Shown here: piece by piece, positions 43,442-52,707 of the stretch
Position numbering within the stretch: position 1 is the stretch's first letter
Layout: the number at the start of each line of letters is the position of its first letter
DNA from: Pseudomonas sp. MM211
GTDB taxonomy: Bacteria; Pseudomonadota; Gammaproteobacteria; Pseudomonadales; Pseudomonadaceae
Assembly: GCF_020386635.1 (NCBI RefSeq)
Contig: NZ_CP081942.1
Coordinates: 2,976,001 to 3,040,000 of the forward strand
Direction of reading: 5' to 3'
Length of the DNA: 64,000 nt
The notes under the pieces: model-generated
What the model was told of the DNA's origin: nothing
The model's input: the letters and a program-made list of their open reading frames with translations, nothing else
The model's database searches: none
Translations under genes and position numbers: made by a program

Positions 43442-43879
43442 ATGAGCACACCCAAGCAGCCAGCCACACCTCGGGAGATCGATGACACCGAGGATCGCAT
43501 GGGCTCGATCGAGCAGCTGGATTTCAGCGACAGCAAGGATGAGCGCGAAGGGCGCATCGGCGACCGTCGTCCAGCGGACGAGGTGCAGCACGAATATCCG
43601 GATGAGCGCGTGCGCGACGCGGGGCAGAGCGGTGGTGAAACGCTGAAAGAAGGTCGCCACGAAGACGGTGTCAGCCTCGACGACCTGAGCCCCGAGAACC
43701 TGATCGACGATACTGGCGCACACTCGCCGCGGGAACGTGGTGACGACGAGCCCGCTGACCGCGACCTGAGCATTGTCAGTGAAGGCGATATCGGCGGCGG
43801 CTCGGGCCTCGATGAAGCCGAACTGGCCAAGAAACACCCGCTCGACGGCCAGCCCTGGGATGACGAGCCGAAATCCTGA
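43442..43879 (+). CDS. Small acidic hydrophilic protein of unknown function
   Basis: A 145-residue protein very rich in Asp, Glu, Arg and Gly with almost no hydrophobic stretches, so it is probably intrinsically disordered and soluble. A clear GGAGA ribosome site precedes ATG 43442. I do not recognise a domain. Composition resembles small stress-induced hydrophilins. No partner gene is indicated. Confidence 0.75.
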   Translation: MSTPKQPATPREIDDTEDRMGSIEQLDFSDSKDEREGRIGDRRPADEVQHEYPDERVRDAGQSGGETLKEGRHEDGVSLDDLSPENLIDDTGAHSPRERGDDEPADRDLSIVSEGDIGGGSGLDEAELAKKHPLDGQPWDDEPKS

Positions 43880-43960
43880 GGCCGTGTTGACCTGCATGGC
43901 CGCAACGGCCATGCATCCACGCCATCCCGCTAATCATTTCCCGCCTAACCTCTCGCCAAT

Positions 43961-43997
43961 TTGACAGCTGTGTAGTTGCAGGCTTACGTTTACGTAA
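43961..43997 (+). promoter_or_regulatory. liu operon promoter with LiuR-type operator
   Basis: TTGACA (43961-43966) is a perfect -35 box. TTACGT-TT-ACGTAA (43984-43997) is a perfect palindrome placed over the expected -10/spacer region, about 28 bp before liuR. MerR-family LiuR regulators are known to bind an ACGT-containing palindrome of this kind upstream of branched-chain amino acid genes. Confidence 0.75.
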
Positions 43998-44024
43998 AGG
44001 TCATTCAGGCGGGTCGCTCGTACC

Positions 44025-44408
44025 ATGAGTCATTCCTACAGCATTTCCGAGCTGGCCCACGAACTAGGCATCACCACCCGCACCATTCGTTTCTACGAGG
44101 AGCAGGGCATGCTCGCGCCCGAGCGCAAGGGCCAGGAGCGTATCTACAGCGCCCGTGACCGAGTGACGCTGATGCTGATCCTGCGCGGTAAGCGCATCGG
44201 TTTTTCCCTCGCCGAGTGCAAGGAATTGATCGACCTCTATGACCCGGCTGGGGGCAACCGCAAGCAGCTTGACCATTTCCTGGAAAAGATCGCCGAGCGC
44301 CGCGAGCATCTCGCCCGCCAACTGCTCGACATCCAGCAGATGCAGCGTGAGCTGGATACCGCTGAACAGCGTTGTATGACTGCCATGCAGGAGATGACTG
44401 CTTCCTGA
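44025..44408 (+). CDS. liuR: MerR family regulator LiuR
   Basis: A 127-residue MerR-type regulator. The helix-turn-helix and wing read YSISELAHELGITTRTIRFYEEQ in outline (residues 5-27), followed by a dimerising coiled coil (about 80-115). It lacks metal-binding cysteines of the MerR/CueR type. It is the first gene of liuRABCDE and has a LiuR-type palindrome in its own promoter, so it probably represses the operon until isovaleryl-CoA-pathway intermediates appear. Confidence 0.93.
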   Translation: MSHSYSISELAHELGITTRTIRFYEEQGMLAPERKGQERIYSARDRVTLMLILRGKRIGFSLAECKELIDLYDPAGGNRKQLDHFLEKIAERREHLARQLLDIQQMQRELDTAEQRCMTAMQEMTAS

Positions 44409-44465
44409 GGTCTGTTTGCCAATCGTTTAACGCATCCAACAACTACAACAATGGAGAGTCGTTAC

Positions 44466-45650
44466 ATGAGCATCACTCTGCCAGGTCTGAATTTCTTCCT
44501 CGGCGAGGAAATCGACATGCTTCGCGACGCGGTCGCCGGTTTCGCCGCGAAGGAAATCGCCCCACGGGCTGCCGAAGCTGATCGCAGTGACCAATTCCCC
44601 ATGGATCTGTGGCGCAAGTTCGGCGACATGGGCCTGCTCGGCCTGACCGTCAGCGAGGAATACGGCGGCGCCGGCATGGGCTACCTGGCGCACATGATCG
44701 CCATGGAGGAAATCTCCCGGGCCGCTGGCGGTATCGGCTTGTCCTATGGGGCCCATTCCAACCTGTGCGTGAACCAGATCAACCGCAATGGCAGCGAGGC
44801 CCAGAAGCGCCGCTTCCTGCCGAAGCTGATCAGCGGTGAACACATCGGGGCACTGGCCATGAGCGAGCCCAATGCCGGTTCCGACGTGGTGTCGATGAAG
44901 ATGCGCGCCGATCGAAAGGGCGACCGCTACGTGCTCAACGGCACCAAGATGTGGATCACCAACGGCCCGGATTGCGATGTGCTGGTGGTCTATGCAAAGA
45001 CTGACTCAAGCGCTGGCGCCAAGGGCATGACCGCCTTCATCGTCGAGAAGGGCGCGCCAGGTTTCAGCGTCGCGCAGAAGCTCGACAAGCTCGGCATGCG
45101 CGGTTCGCACACCGGTGAGCTGGTGTTTCAGGATGTCGAGGTGGCCGAGGAAAACGTGCTCGGCGGCGTCGGCGAAGGCGCCAGGGTGCTGATGAGCGGT
45201 CTGGATTACGAACGTGCTGTGCTCTCTGGCGGCCCGCTGGGGCTGATGCAGGCGGCGATGGACGTGGTGGTGCCCTACATCCACGACCGCAAGCAATTCG
45301 GCCAAAGCATCGGCGAGTTCCAGCTGATTCAGGGCAAGCTGGCTGACATGTACACCACCCAGCAGGCCTGTCGCGCCTACCTCTACGCGGTCGGCCGGCA
45401 GCTCGACGCCCTGGGCAGCGGCCATGTGCGCCAGGTACGCAAGGACTGCGCCGGGGTCATCCTCTATGCAGCGGAAAAAGCCACCTGGCTGGCCGGTGAG
45501 GCGATCCAGATTCTCGGCGGCAATGGCTACATCAACGAGTATCCGGTCGGGCGCCTGTGGCGCGACGCCAAACTCTACGAGATCGGCGCCGGCACCAGTG
45601 AAATTCGCCGCATGCTGATTGGTCGCGAGCTGTTCAACGAAACGGCGTGA
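44466..45650 (+). CDS. liuA: Isovaleryl-CoA dehydrogenase
   Basis: A 394-residue FAD-dependent acyl-CoA dehydrogenase converting isovaleryl-CoA to 3-methylcrotonyl-CoA in leucine catabolism. The signature [11 protein letters not shown] and the C-terminal [20 protein letters not shown] region are typical. The catalytic glutamate of this branch lies internally ([12 protein letters not shown]). ATG 44466 has GGAGAG upstream; the in-frame ATG 44451 overlaps that site and is unlikely. Confidence 0.95.
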   Translation: MSITLPGLNFFLGEEIDMLRDAVAGFAAKEIAPRAAEADRSDQFPMDLWRKFGDMGLLGLTVSEEYGGAGMGYLAHMIAMEEISRAAGGIGLSYGAHSNLCVNQINRNGSEAQKRRFLPKLISGEHIGALAMSEPNAGSDVVSMKMRADRKGDRYVLNGTKMWITNGPDCDVLVVYAKTDSSAGAKGMTAFIVEKGAPGFSVAQKLDKLGMRGSHTGELVFQDVEVAEENVLGGVGEGARVLMSGLDYERAVLSGGPLGLMQAAMDVVVPYIHDRKQFGQSIGEFQLIQGKLADMYTTQQACRAYLYAVGRQLDALGSGHVRQVRKDCAGVILYAAEKATWLAGEAIQILGGNGYINEYPVGRLWRDAKLYEIGAGTSEIRRMLIGRELFNETA

Positions 45651-45683
45651 TCGAAGCCCACGCTGCCAGTCGGAGCCAATGTC

Positions 45684-47291
<1,608 letters not shown>

Positions 47292-47311
47292 CCCCGGCCG
47301 AGGACAGACCG

Positions 47312-48109
47312 ATGACCAATTTCAGCAGCATTGAATTGCACACCGACCCCCGCGGGGTCGCCACCCTGTGGCTGAGCCGCCCGGACAAGCACAACGCCTT
47401 CAATGCCGAGATGATCGAGGAGCTGATCCAGGCGTTGCGCCAGGTGGCGGCTGACGACAGCCTGCGGTTTCTCGTCCTGCGTGGCCAGGGGCGGCATTTC
47501 TCCGCCGGCGCTGATCTGGGCTGGATGCAGGCTTCGGCGCAGCTCGACTACGCCAGCAACCTGCGAGACGCCCACCAACTCGGTGAGTTGATGAGCCTGC
47601 TCTACCACTTGCCGTGTCCGACGCTGGCCGTGGTGCAGGGCGCCGCGTTCGGCGGTGCGGTCGGGCTGACGGCCTGCTGCGACATCGCCATCGGTGCCAG
47701 CGAGGCATCGTTCAGCCTTTCCGAGGTGCGCATCGGCCTGGTTCCCGCGGTGATCAGCCCTTACGTGGTGCAGGCCATCGGCGAGCGCGCCACCCGGCGC
47801 TACGCGCTCAGTGCCGAGCGCTTCAGTGGTGAGCGTGCTCGGGAGCTGGGCCTGCTCGCCGAGTGTTATCCCGCCGCCGAGCTGGAGGGCGAGGTCGAAC
47901 AATGGATCGCCAACCTGCTGCTCAACAGCCCGCAGGCGATGCGCGAGAGCAAGGCGCTGTTGCACGGCGTCGGCAGCGGTGTGCTCAGTGACGCCCTGCG
48001 CCAGCGTACCGAGAGCGTGATCGCCGGCATTCGCGTCAGTGAAGAAGGGCAGGAAGGCCTCAACGCCTTTCTGCAGAAACGCCCACCCGCCTGGCAGGCC
48101 CAGTCATGA
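47312..48109 (+). CDS. liuC: 3-methylglutaconyl-CoA hydratase (enoyl-CoA hydratase family)
   Basis: A 265-residue crotonase-family enzyme. Oxyanion-hole motifs HNAFNAEMI and GRHFSAGADLGWM and the second GAAFGGAVGLTACCDI are visible. It hydrates 3-methylglutaconyl-CoA to HMG-CoA. The gene follows liuB by 20 bp and its stop overlaps the liuD start (ATGA), a tightly coupled arrangement. Confidence 0.95.
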   Translation: MTNFSSIELHTDPRGVATLWLSRPDKHNAFNAEMIEELIQALRQVAADDSLRFLVLRGQGRHFSAGADLGWMQASAQLDYASNLRDAHQLGELMSLLYHLPCPTLAVVQGAAFGGAVGLTACCDIAIGASEASFSLSEVRIGLVPAVISPYVVQAIGERATRRYALSAERFSGERARELGLLAECYPAAELEGEVEQWIANLLLNSPQAMRESKALLHGVGSGVLSDALRQRTESVIAGIRVSEEGQEGLNAFLQKRPPAWQAQS

Positions 48110-50013
48110 AAACCATCGACACGCTTCTGATCGCCAACCGCGGCGAGATCGCTTGCCGGGTGATGCGCACCGCCAAAGCCCTCGGGATGACCACGGTGGC
48201 AGTTCACAGCGCCATCGACCACAGCGCCCGGCACGTGCGCGAGGCGGATCTCGCCATCGACCTCGGCGGCGCCAAACCGAGTGACAGCTACCTGCTGATG
48301 GACAGGATCATCGAAGCTGCGCAGGCCAGCGGCGCGCAGGCCGTTCATCCCGGTTATGGCTTCCTGTCTGAGAACGCCAGCTTTGCCCGTAAGCTCGAAG
48401 CAGCCGGTTTGATCTTTCTAGGCCCGCCGGCCAGCGCCATCGATGCCATGGGCAGCAAGTCCGCGGCCAAGGCGCTGATGGAGGAGGCCGGTGTGCCGCT
48501 GGTGCCGGGCTACCATGGCGACGCACAGGATCTGGAGACCTTCCGCGCCGCTTCCGCGCGCATCGGCTATCCGGTGTTGCTCAAGGCGACTGCCGGCGGC
48601 GGTGGCAAGGGCATGAAGGTGGTGGAGAGCGAAGGCCAACTGGCCGAGGCCCTGGCGTCGGCGCAGCGTGAAGCGCAGTCGGCATTCGGTGACGGGCGCA
48701 TGCTGGTCGAGAAATATGTGCTGCAGCCGCGCCATGTGGAGATCCAGGTATTTGCCGATCAGCACGGCAATTGCCTGTACCTCAACGAGCGTGACTGCTC
48801 GATCCAGCGGCGTCATCAGAAAGTGGTCGAAGAAGCCCCCGCGCCGGGCCTGTCGCCGGAACTGCGGCGGGCCATGGGCGAGTCCGCCGTACGCGCGGCG
48901 CAGGCTATCGGCTATGTCGGCGCCGGTACCGTGGAGTTTCTCCTCGATGCCCGGGGCGAATTTTTCTTCATGGAGATGAACACTCGCCTGCAGGTCGAGC
49001 ACCCGGTGACCGAAGCGATCACCGGTCTCGATCTGGTGGCCTGGCAGATCCGTGTGGCGCGTGGTGAGCCGCTGCCGATCCGTCAGGATCAGGTGCCCCT
49101 CGACGGCCATGCCATCGAGGTGCGCCTGTACGCCGAAGATCCTGAAGGCGGCTTCCTGCCGGCCAGTGGGCATCTCGACCTGTACCGCGAACCGGCAGCC
49201 GGACCGGGGCGCCGGGTCGACAGCGGGGTGGAGCAGGGCGATGAAGTATCGCCGTTCTACGACCCGATGCTGGCCAAGTTGATCGCCTGGGGCGAGAACC
49301 GTGAAGAGGCCCGCCAGCGCCTGCTGGCCATGCTGGGGGAAACGGTGGTTGGTGGTTTCAAGACCAACCTGGCATTCCTGCAGCGCATTCTGGCGAATCC
49401 CGCGTTTGCTGCAGCGGAGTTGGATACCGGCTTTATCGAGCGTCACCAGGCGCAGCTGCTGCCGCCAAATAAAGAGCTGCCGGAAGCGTTCTGGCAGCAG
49501 GCTGGCGCGGCCTTCCTGGCCACCGATGCCGAGCGGCAGCGGGCGGACGATCCGCATTCGCCCTGGGCGGCACGCAGTGCCTGGCGCAACGGTTTGCCGG
49601 CCGAGGTGCATATGACTCTGGTGTGCGGCGATGTAAGCCGTAGCCTGGTGCTTCAGGCGCGTCCCGCCAGCGCGGTACGCCATTCACAGGTCGTGCGCCA
49701 GGGAGACACGCTTTACCTGCGCTGGGGCGTGGAGTGGCTGGCGGTGCGCCGTTTCGATCCGATTGCCGCTGCCGCGGTGGGCAACGCACATCAAGGTGGG
49801 CTCACCGCACCCATGAACGGCAGCATCGTTCGTGTGCTGGTCGAGCCGGGTCAGCAGGTCGAGGCGGGCGCTGCACTGGTGGTGCTGGAAGCCATGAAGA
49901 TGGAGCACAGCATTCGGGCGCCCGAGGCGGGGACGATCAAGGCGATCCATTGTGCCGAGGGCGAATTGATTGGCGAGGGAGCGGTACTGGTCGAACTGGA
50001 GGCACAGCCATGA
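48106..50013 (+). CDS. liuD: 3-methylcrotonyl-CoA carboxylase, alpha subunit (biotin carboxylase plus carrier)
   Basis: A 635-residue biotin-containing subunit. The N-terminal biotin carboxylase domain has the ATP-grasp glycine loop (GGGGKGMKVV) and the MNTRLQVEHPVTE motif. A BT-type linker region follows, and the C-terminal biotinyl domain carries EAMKM with biotinyl-lysine Lys598. It carboxylates biotin with ATP and bicarbonate for LiuB. Start and stop both overlap neighbouring genes by 4 bp. Confidence 0.96.
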   Translation: MKTIDTLLIANRGEIACRVMRTAKALGMTTVAVHSAIDHSARHVREADLAIDLGGAKPSDSYLLMDRIIEAAQASGAQAVHPGYGFLSENASFARKLEAAGLIFLGPPASAIDAMGSKSAAKALMEEAGVPLVPGYHGDAQDLETFRAASARIGYPVLLKATAGGGGKGMKVVESEGQLAEALASAQREAQSAFGDGRMLVEKYVLQPRHVEIQVFADQHGNCLYLNERDCSIQRRHQKVVEEAPAPGLSPELRRAMGESAVRAAQAIGYVGAGTVEFLLDARGEFFFMEMNTRLQVEHPVTEAITGLDLVAWQIRVARGEPLPIRQDQVPLDGHAIEVRLYAEDPEGGFLPASGHLDLYREPAAGPGRRVDSGVEQGDEVSPFYDPMLAKLIAWGENREEARQRLLAMLGETVVGGFKTNLAFLQRILANPAFAAAELDTGFIERHQAQLLPPNKELPEAFWQQAGAAFLATDAERQRADDPHSPWAARSAWRNGLPAEVHMTLVCGDVSRSLVLQARPASAVRHSQVVRQGDTLYLRWGVEWLAVRRFDPIAAAAVGNAHQGGLTAPMNGSIVRVLVEPGQQVEAGAALVVLEAMKMEHSIRAPEAGTIKAIHCAEGELIGEGAVLVELEAQP

Positions 50014-50912
50014 GCCTGCCCAGCCATGTACGCCTGGTGGAAGTGGGCCCGCGGGATGGCCTGCAGAACGAGAAGCAGCCGATCAGCGTGGCTGACAAGG
50101 TGCGCCTGGTCGACGACCTGAGCGCTGCCGGGCTCCGCTATATAGAAGTCGGCAGTTTCGTGTCGCCCAAATGGGTGCCGCAGATGGCCGGCAGTGCTGA
50201 GGTATTCGCCGGCATCGATCAGCGGCCCGGTATTACCTACGCGGTGTTGACCCCAAACTTGAAAGGGCTGGAAGCGGCAATCGAGGCTGGGGTGAGAGAA
50301 GTCGCTGTGTTCGCAGCGGCGTCGGAATCCTTCTCGCAGCGCAACATCAACTGCTCGATTGCCGAGAGCCTGCTGCGCTTTCAGCCGGTGATAGACATGG
50401 CGCAGCAGCACGGCATCCGCGTGCGCGGCTACGTGTCGTGCGTGCTGGGCTGTCCCTATGACGGCGCGATCTCGGCCCATCAGGTTGCCGCCGTCTCGCG
50501 GGAACTGCAGGCCATGGGCTGCCATGAAATCTCCCTGGGCGACACCATTGGCGTCGGCACCGCTGGCGGCGTGCGGCAATTGATCGAGGTGGTAGCTCGC
50601 GACGTGCCACGGGAGCAACTGGCCGGGCACTTTCACGATACCTACGGCCAGGCGCTGGCCAATATCTACGCCAGCCTGCTGGAGGGCGTTGCGGTGTTCG
50701 ACAGCTCGGTCGCCGGCCTGGGCGGCTGCCCTTATGCCAAGGGTGCGACCGGCAACGTCGCCAGCGAGGATGTGCTCTATCTGCTGCAGGGCCTGGGCAT
50801 CGAAACCGGCGTCGATCTGTCGCGTTTGATCGATGCCGGGCTGCGTATCAGCAAGGTATTGGGGCGCGACTCCGCTTCACGGGTGGCGAGGGCATACGCA
50901 AGCAGTCGATGA
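50010..50912 (+). CDS. liuE: Hydroxymethylglutaryl-CoA lyase
   Basis: A 300-residue TIM-barrel lyase cleaving HMG-CoA to acetoacetate and acetyl-CoA, the last step of the Liu pathway. Motifs are VGPRDGLQNE (metal-binding Asp), the HFHDTYGQ region, and GLGGCPYAKGATGN with the catalytic cysteine. It starts within the liuD stop. No obvious terminator follows; the 262-bp gap to the next gene shows no other coding sequence. Confidence 0.95.
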   Translation: MSLPSHVRLVEVGPRDGLQNEKQPISVADKVRLVDDLSAAGLRYIEVGSFVSPKWVPQMAGSAEVFAGIDQRPGITYAVLTPNLKGLEAAIEAGVREVAVFAAASESFSQRNINCSIAESLLRFQPVIDMAQQHGIRVRGYVSCVLGCPYDGAISAHQVAAVSRELQAMGCHEISLGDTIGVGTAGGVRQLIEVVARDVPREQLAGHFHDTYGQALANIYASLLEGVAVFDSSVAGLGGCPYAKGATGNVASEDVLYLLQGLGIETGVDLSRLIDAGLRISKVLGRDSASRVARAYASSR

Positions 50913-51174
50913 TGCCAATTTGCTCGGTCTGGCAGTGAACTTCCCCCTAGAAAAAAACTCATACCGGCTAGTCAGTTACACCGCTGCCTTGGCAAATCGG
51001 CGCGGCGAACTGAACGATCCGGTCAGCTTTCTGCTTCATCTCGCCATTTCCCGCAACGCATGCGTGATCTGCCTGGATAAATTCACAGCAACGCGGCTTG
51101 CGTTGCTATACCCACACCCCCTAAGCTCGCGCTTTTACTCGATTGCCCTAGGGCGTAGCGAACAAGGAATCAGC

Positions 51175-51912
51175 ATGAAACAGCATCGTTTGGCAGCAGC
51201 GATCGCCCTGGTGGGCCTGGTGCTCGCCGGTTGTGATTCGCAAACCAGCGAAGTCAAACTGGAAAGCCCGGCTCAGAAGGCTTCCTACGGCATTGGCCTG
51301 AACATGGGCAAAAGCCTGGCTCAGGAAGGCATGGATGATCTGGATCCCAATGCTGTTGCTCAAGGCATCGAAGACGCCATTGGCAAGAAAGAGCAGCGCC
51401 TGAAAGATGAAGAGCTGGTTGAAGCCTTCGCTGCTCTGCAAAAGCGTGCCGAAGAGCGCATGACCAAAATGAACGAGGAAGCGGCCCAGGCCGGCAAGAA
51501 GTTCCTCGAAGAGAACGGCAAGCGTGACGGCGTCACCACCACCGCTTCGGGTCTGCAGTACGAAGTGGTCAAGAAGGCCGACGGCGCTCAGCCCAAGGCT
51601 GATGACGTGGTCACCGTTCACTACGAAGGCAAGCTCACCGACGGCACCGTGTTCGACAGCTCCGTCGAGCGTGGCACTCCGATCGACCTGCCGGTTGGCG
51701 GCGTGATTCCGGGTTGGGTCGAAGGCCTGCAACTGATGCACGTCGGCGAGAAGTACAAACTGTACATCCCGTCCGAACTCGCCTATGGCGCCCAGAGCCC
51801 GAGCCCGGCCATTCCGGCCAACTCGGTACTGGTGTTCGACCTGGAACTGATCGCCATCAAGGATCAGGCTGCTCAGGAACAAGCTGCACCTGAGGCTGCT
51901 CCCGCTCAGTAA
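51175..51912 (+). CDS. FKBP-type peptidyl-prolyl isomerase lipoprotein (FkpA/Mip-like)
   Basis: A 245-residue predicted lipoprotein. The signal peptide ends in LAGC with the lipidated Cys20. An N-terminal dimerising helical domain (FKBP_N, about 30-120) is followed by an FKBP domain (VTVHYEGKLTDGTVFDSS, then IPSELAYG). It would fold proteins in the periplasm. The C-terminus has an Ala/Gln-rich tail. ATG 51175 is fixed by the lipobox. A good terminator follows at 51931-51953. Confidence 0.94.
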   Translation: MKQHRLAAAIALVGLVLAGCDSQTSEVKLESPAQKASYGIGLNMGKSLAQEGMDDLDPNAVAQGIEDAIGKKEQRLKDEELVEAFAALQKRAEERMTKMNEEAAQAGKKFLEENGKRDGVTTTASGLQYEVVKKADGAQPKADDVVTVHYEGKLTDGTVFDSSVERGTPIDLPVGGVIPGWVEGLQLMHVGEKYKLYIPSELAYGAQSPSPAIPANSVLVFDLELIAIKDQAAQEQAAPEAAPAQ

Positions 51913-51930
51913 GCTCAGCCTGTTCAAAGC

Positions 51931-51960
51931 AACGCCCCGTTCTACGGGGCGTTGTCGTTT
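51931..51960 (+). terminator. Rho-independent terminator
   Basis: AACGCCCCG (51931-51939) pairs with CGGGGCGTT (51945-51953) over a 5-nt loop, followed by GTCGTTT, 18 bp after the FKBP gene stop. Confidence 0.85.
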
Positions 51961-52256
51961 CTGGGGCTTTTGCCTAGCCGCAAAGCGCTCCGAATGCAAC
52001 CACTGCGTTACGGTTATGCACACTGCGACAAAGGTTCTTATTTACTTGGTCAGGTTTTTTACGAAATCTTTTGATTTTTTTAACTAATTGATTTAGCAGG
52101 ATTTTATCCGCTGGATAAAAAATGTCCGATCTGTGGCAAGGCCGCATGGCAAGGGCGTTTGGTAAGCTAATCCCATAACTGTTCACAAGGTTATCCACAG
52201 CTATGGTGGATAACCACAGACAGCCCAGCGAACACGCGGGCTGACGAGGAGTGGTC
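51961..52256. promoter_or_regulatory. Intergenic region with palindrome and DnaA-box group
   Basis: This region, upstream of the DUF1232 gene, contains the 8-3-8 palindrome TTTTATCC-GCT-GGATAAAA (52102-52120). It also holds a perfect DnaA box TTATCCACA (52191-52199), with a near-match on the opposite strand (GGTGGATAA, 52205-52213) and a weaker one at about 52179-52187. No coding sequence is seen in it. Confidence 0.5.
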
Positions 52257-52688
52257 ATGAAAGCACCGTGGAATTTTGCCCGTTACCTGCCCATCGCGCA
52301 GCGTTTCCTGAAGCGCGGTCGCTTGCCGGCATTGCTACTGGCAGTGACCCGTAAAAGCAGTGGAGGAGGTCGCAGCCTGTCTTCACTGAGAGGCGACCTG
52401 AGCCTGCTGCAGGAGCTGTGCGTGGCCTGGTGGCGGGGCAGCTATCGGGCGATCAACCCGCAGGCGCTGCTCGCCATCGTGGCCGGCCTGCTGTACTTCG
52501 TGTCGCCGCTGGACGCCATCCCCGACTTCATCCCCGGCCTGGGCCTGGTGGATGACCTGGCCGTGCTCGCCTGGGTGATGAAAACCTGGGGCAGCGAGCT
52601 GGATGCCTTCCGCACCTGGCGCGATGCCCAGGATCGCGAAACCCGCGACGCCATCGCCAAGCTGCCGGTAGCCGAGCGGGTGACCTGA
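52257..52688 (+). CDS. DUF1232 (YkvA family) membrane protein
   Basis: A 143-residue protein with one to two hydrophobic segments around residues 70-95. The family motif YFVSPLDAIPDFIPGLGLVDD is unmistakable. YkvA-type proteins are inner-membrane proteins of unknown function. ATG 52257 has GAGGAG at ideal spacing; GTG 52251 overlaps it. DnaA boxes lie 40-75 bp upstream. Confidence 0.88.
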   Translation: MKAPWNFARYLPIAQRFLKRGRLPALLLAVTRKSSGGGRSLSSLRGDLSLLQELCVAWWRGSYRAINPQALLAIVAGLLYFVSPLDAIPDFIPGLGLVDDLAVLAWVMKTWGSELDAFRTWRDAQDRETRDAIAKLPVAERVT

Positions 52689-52707
52689 GCGGGCATCGCT
52701 CGCTGTT

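Noticed and set aside
52102..52213. Chromosomal replication origin
   Set aside because: DnaA boxes are few and no dnaA, dnaN, rpmH or gidA-type gene is near; the AT-rich stretch is short.
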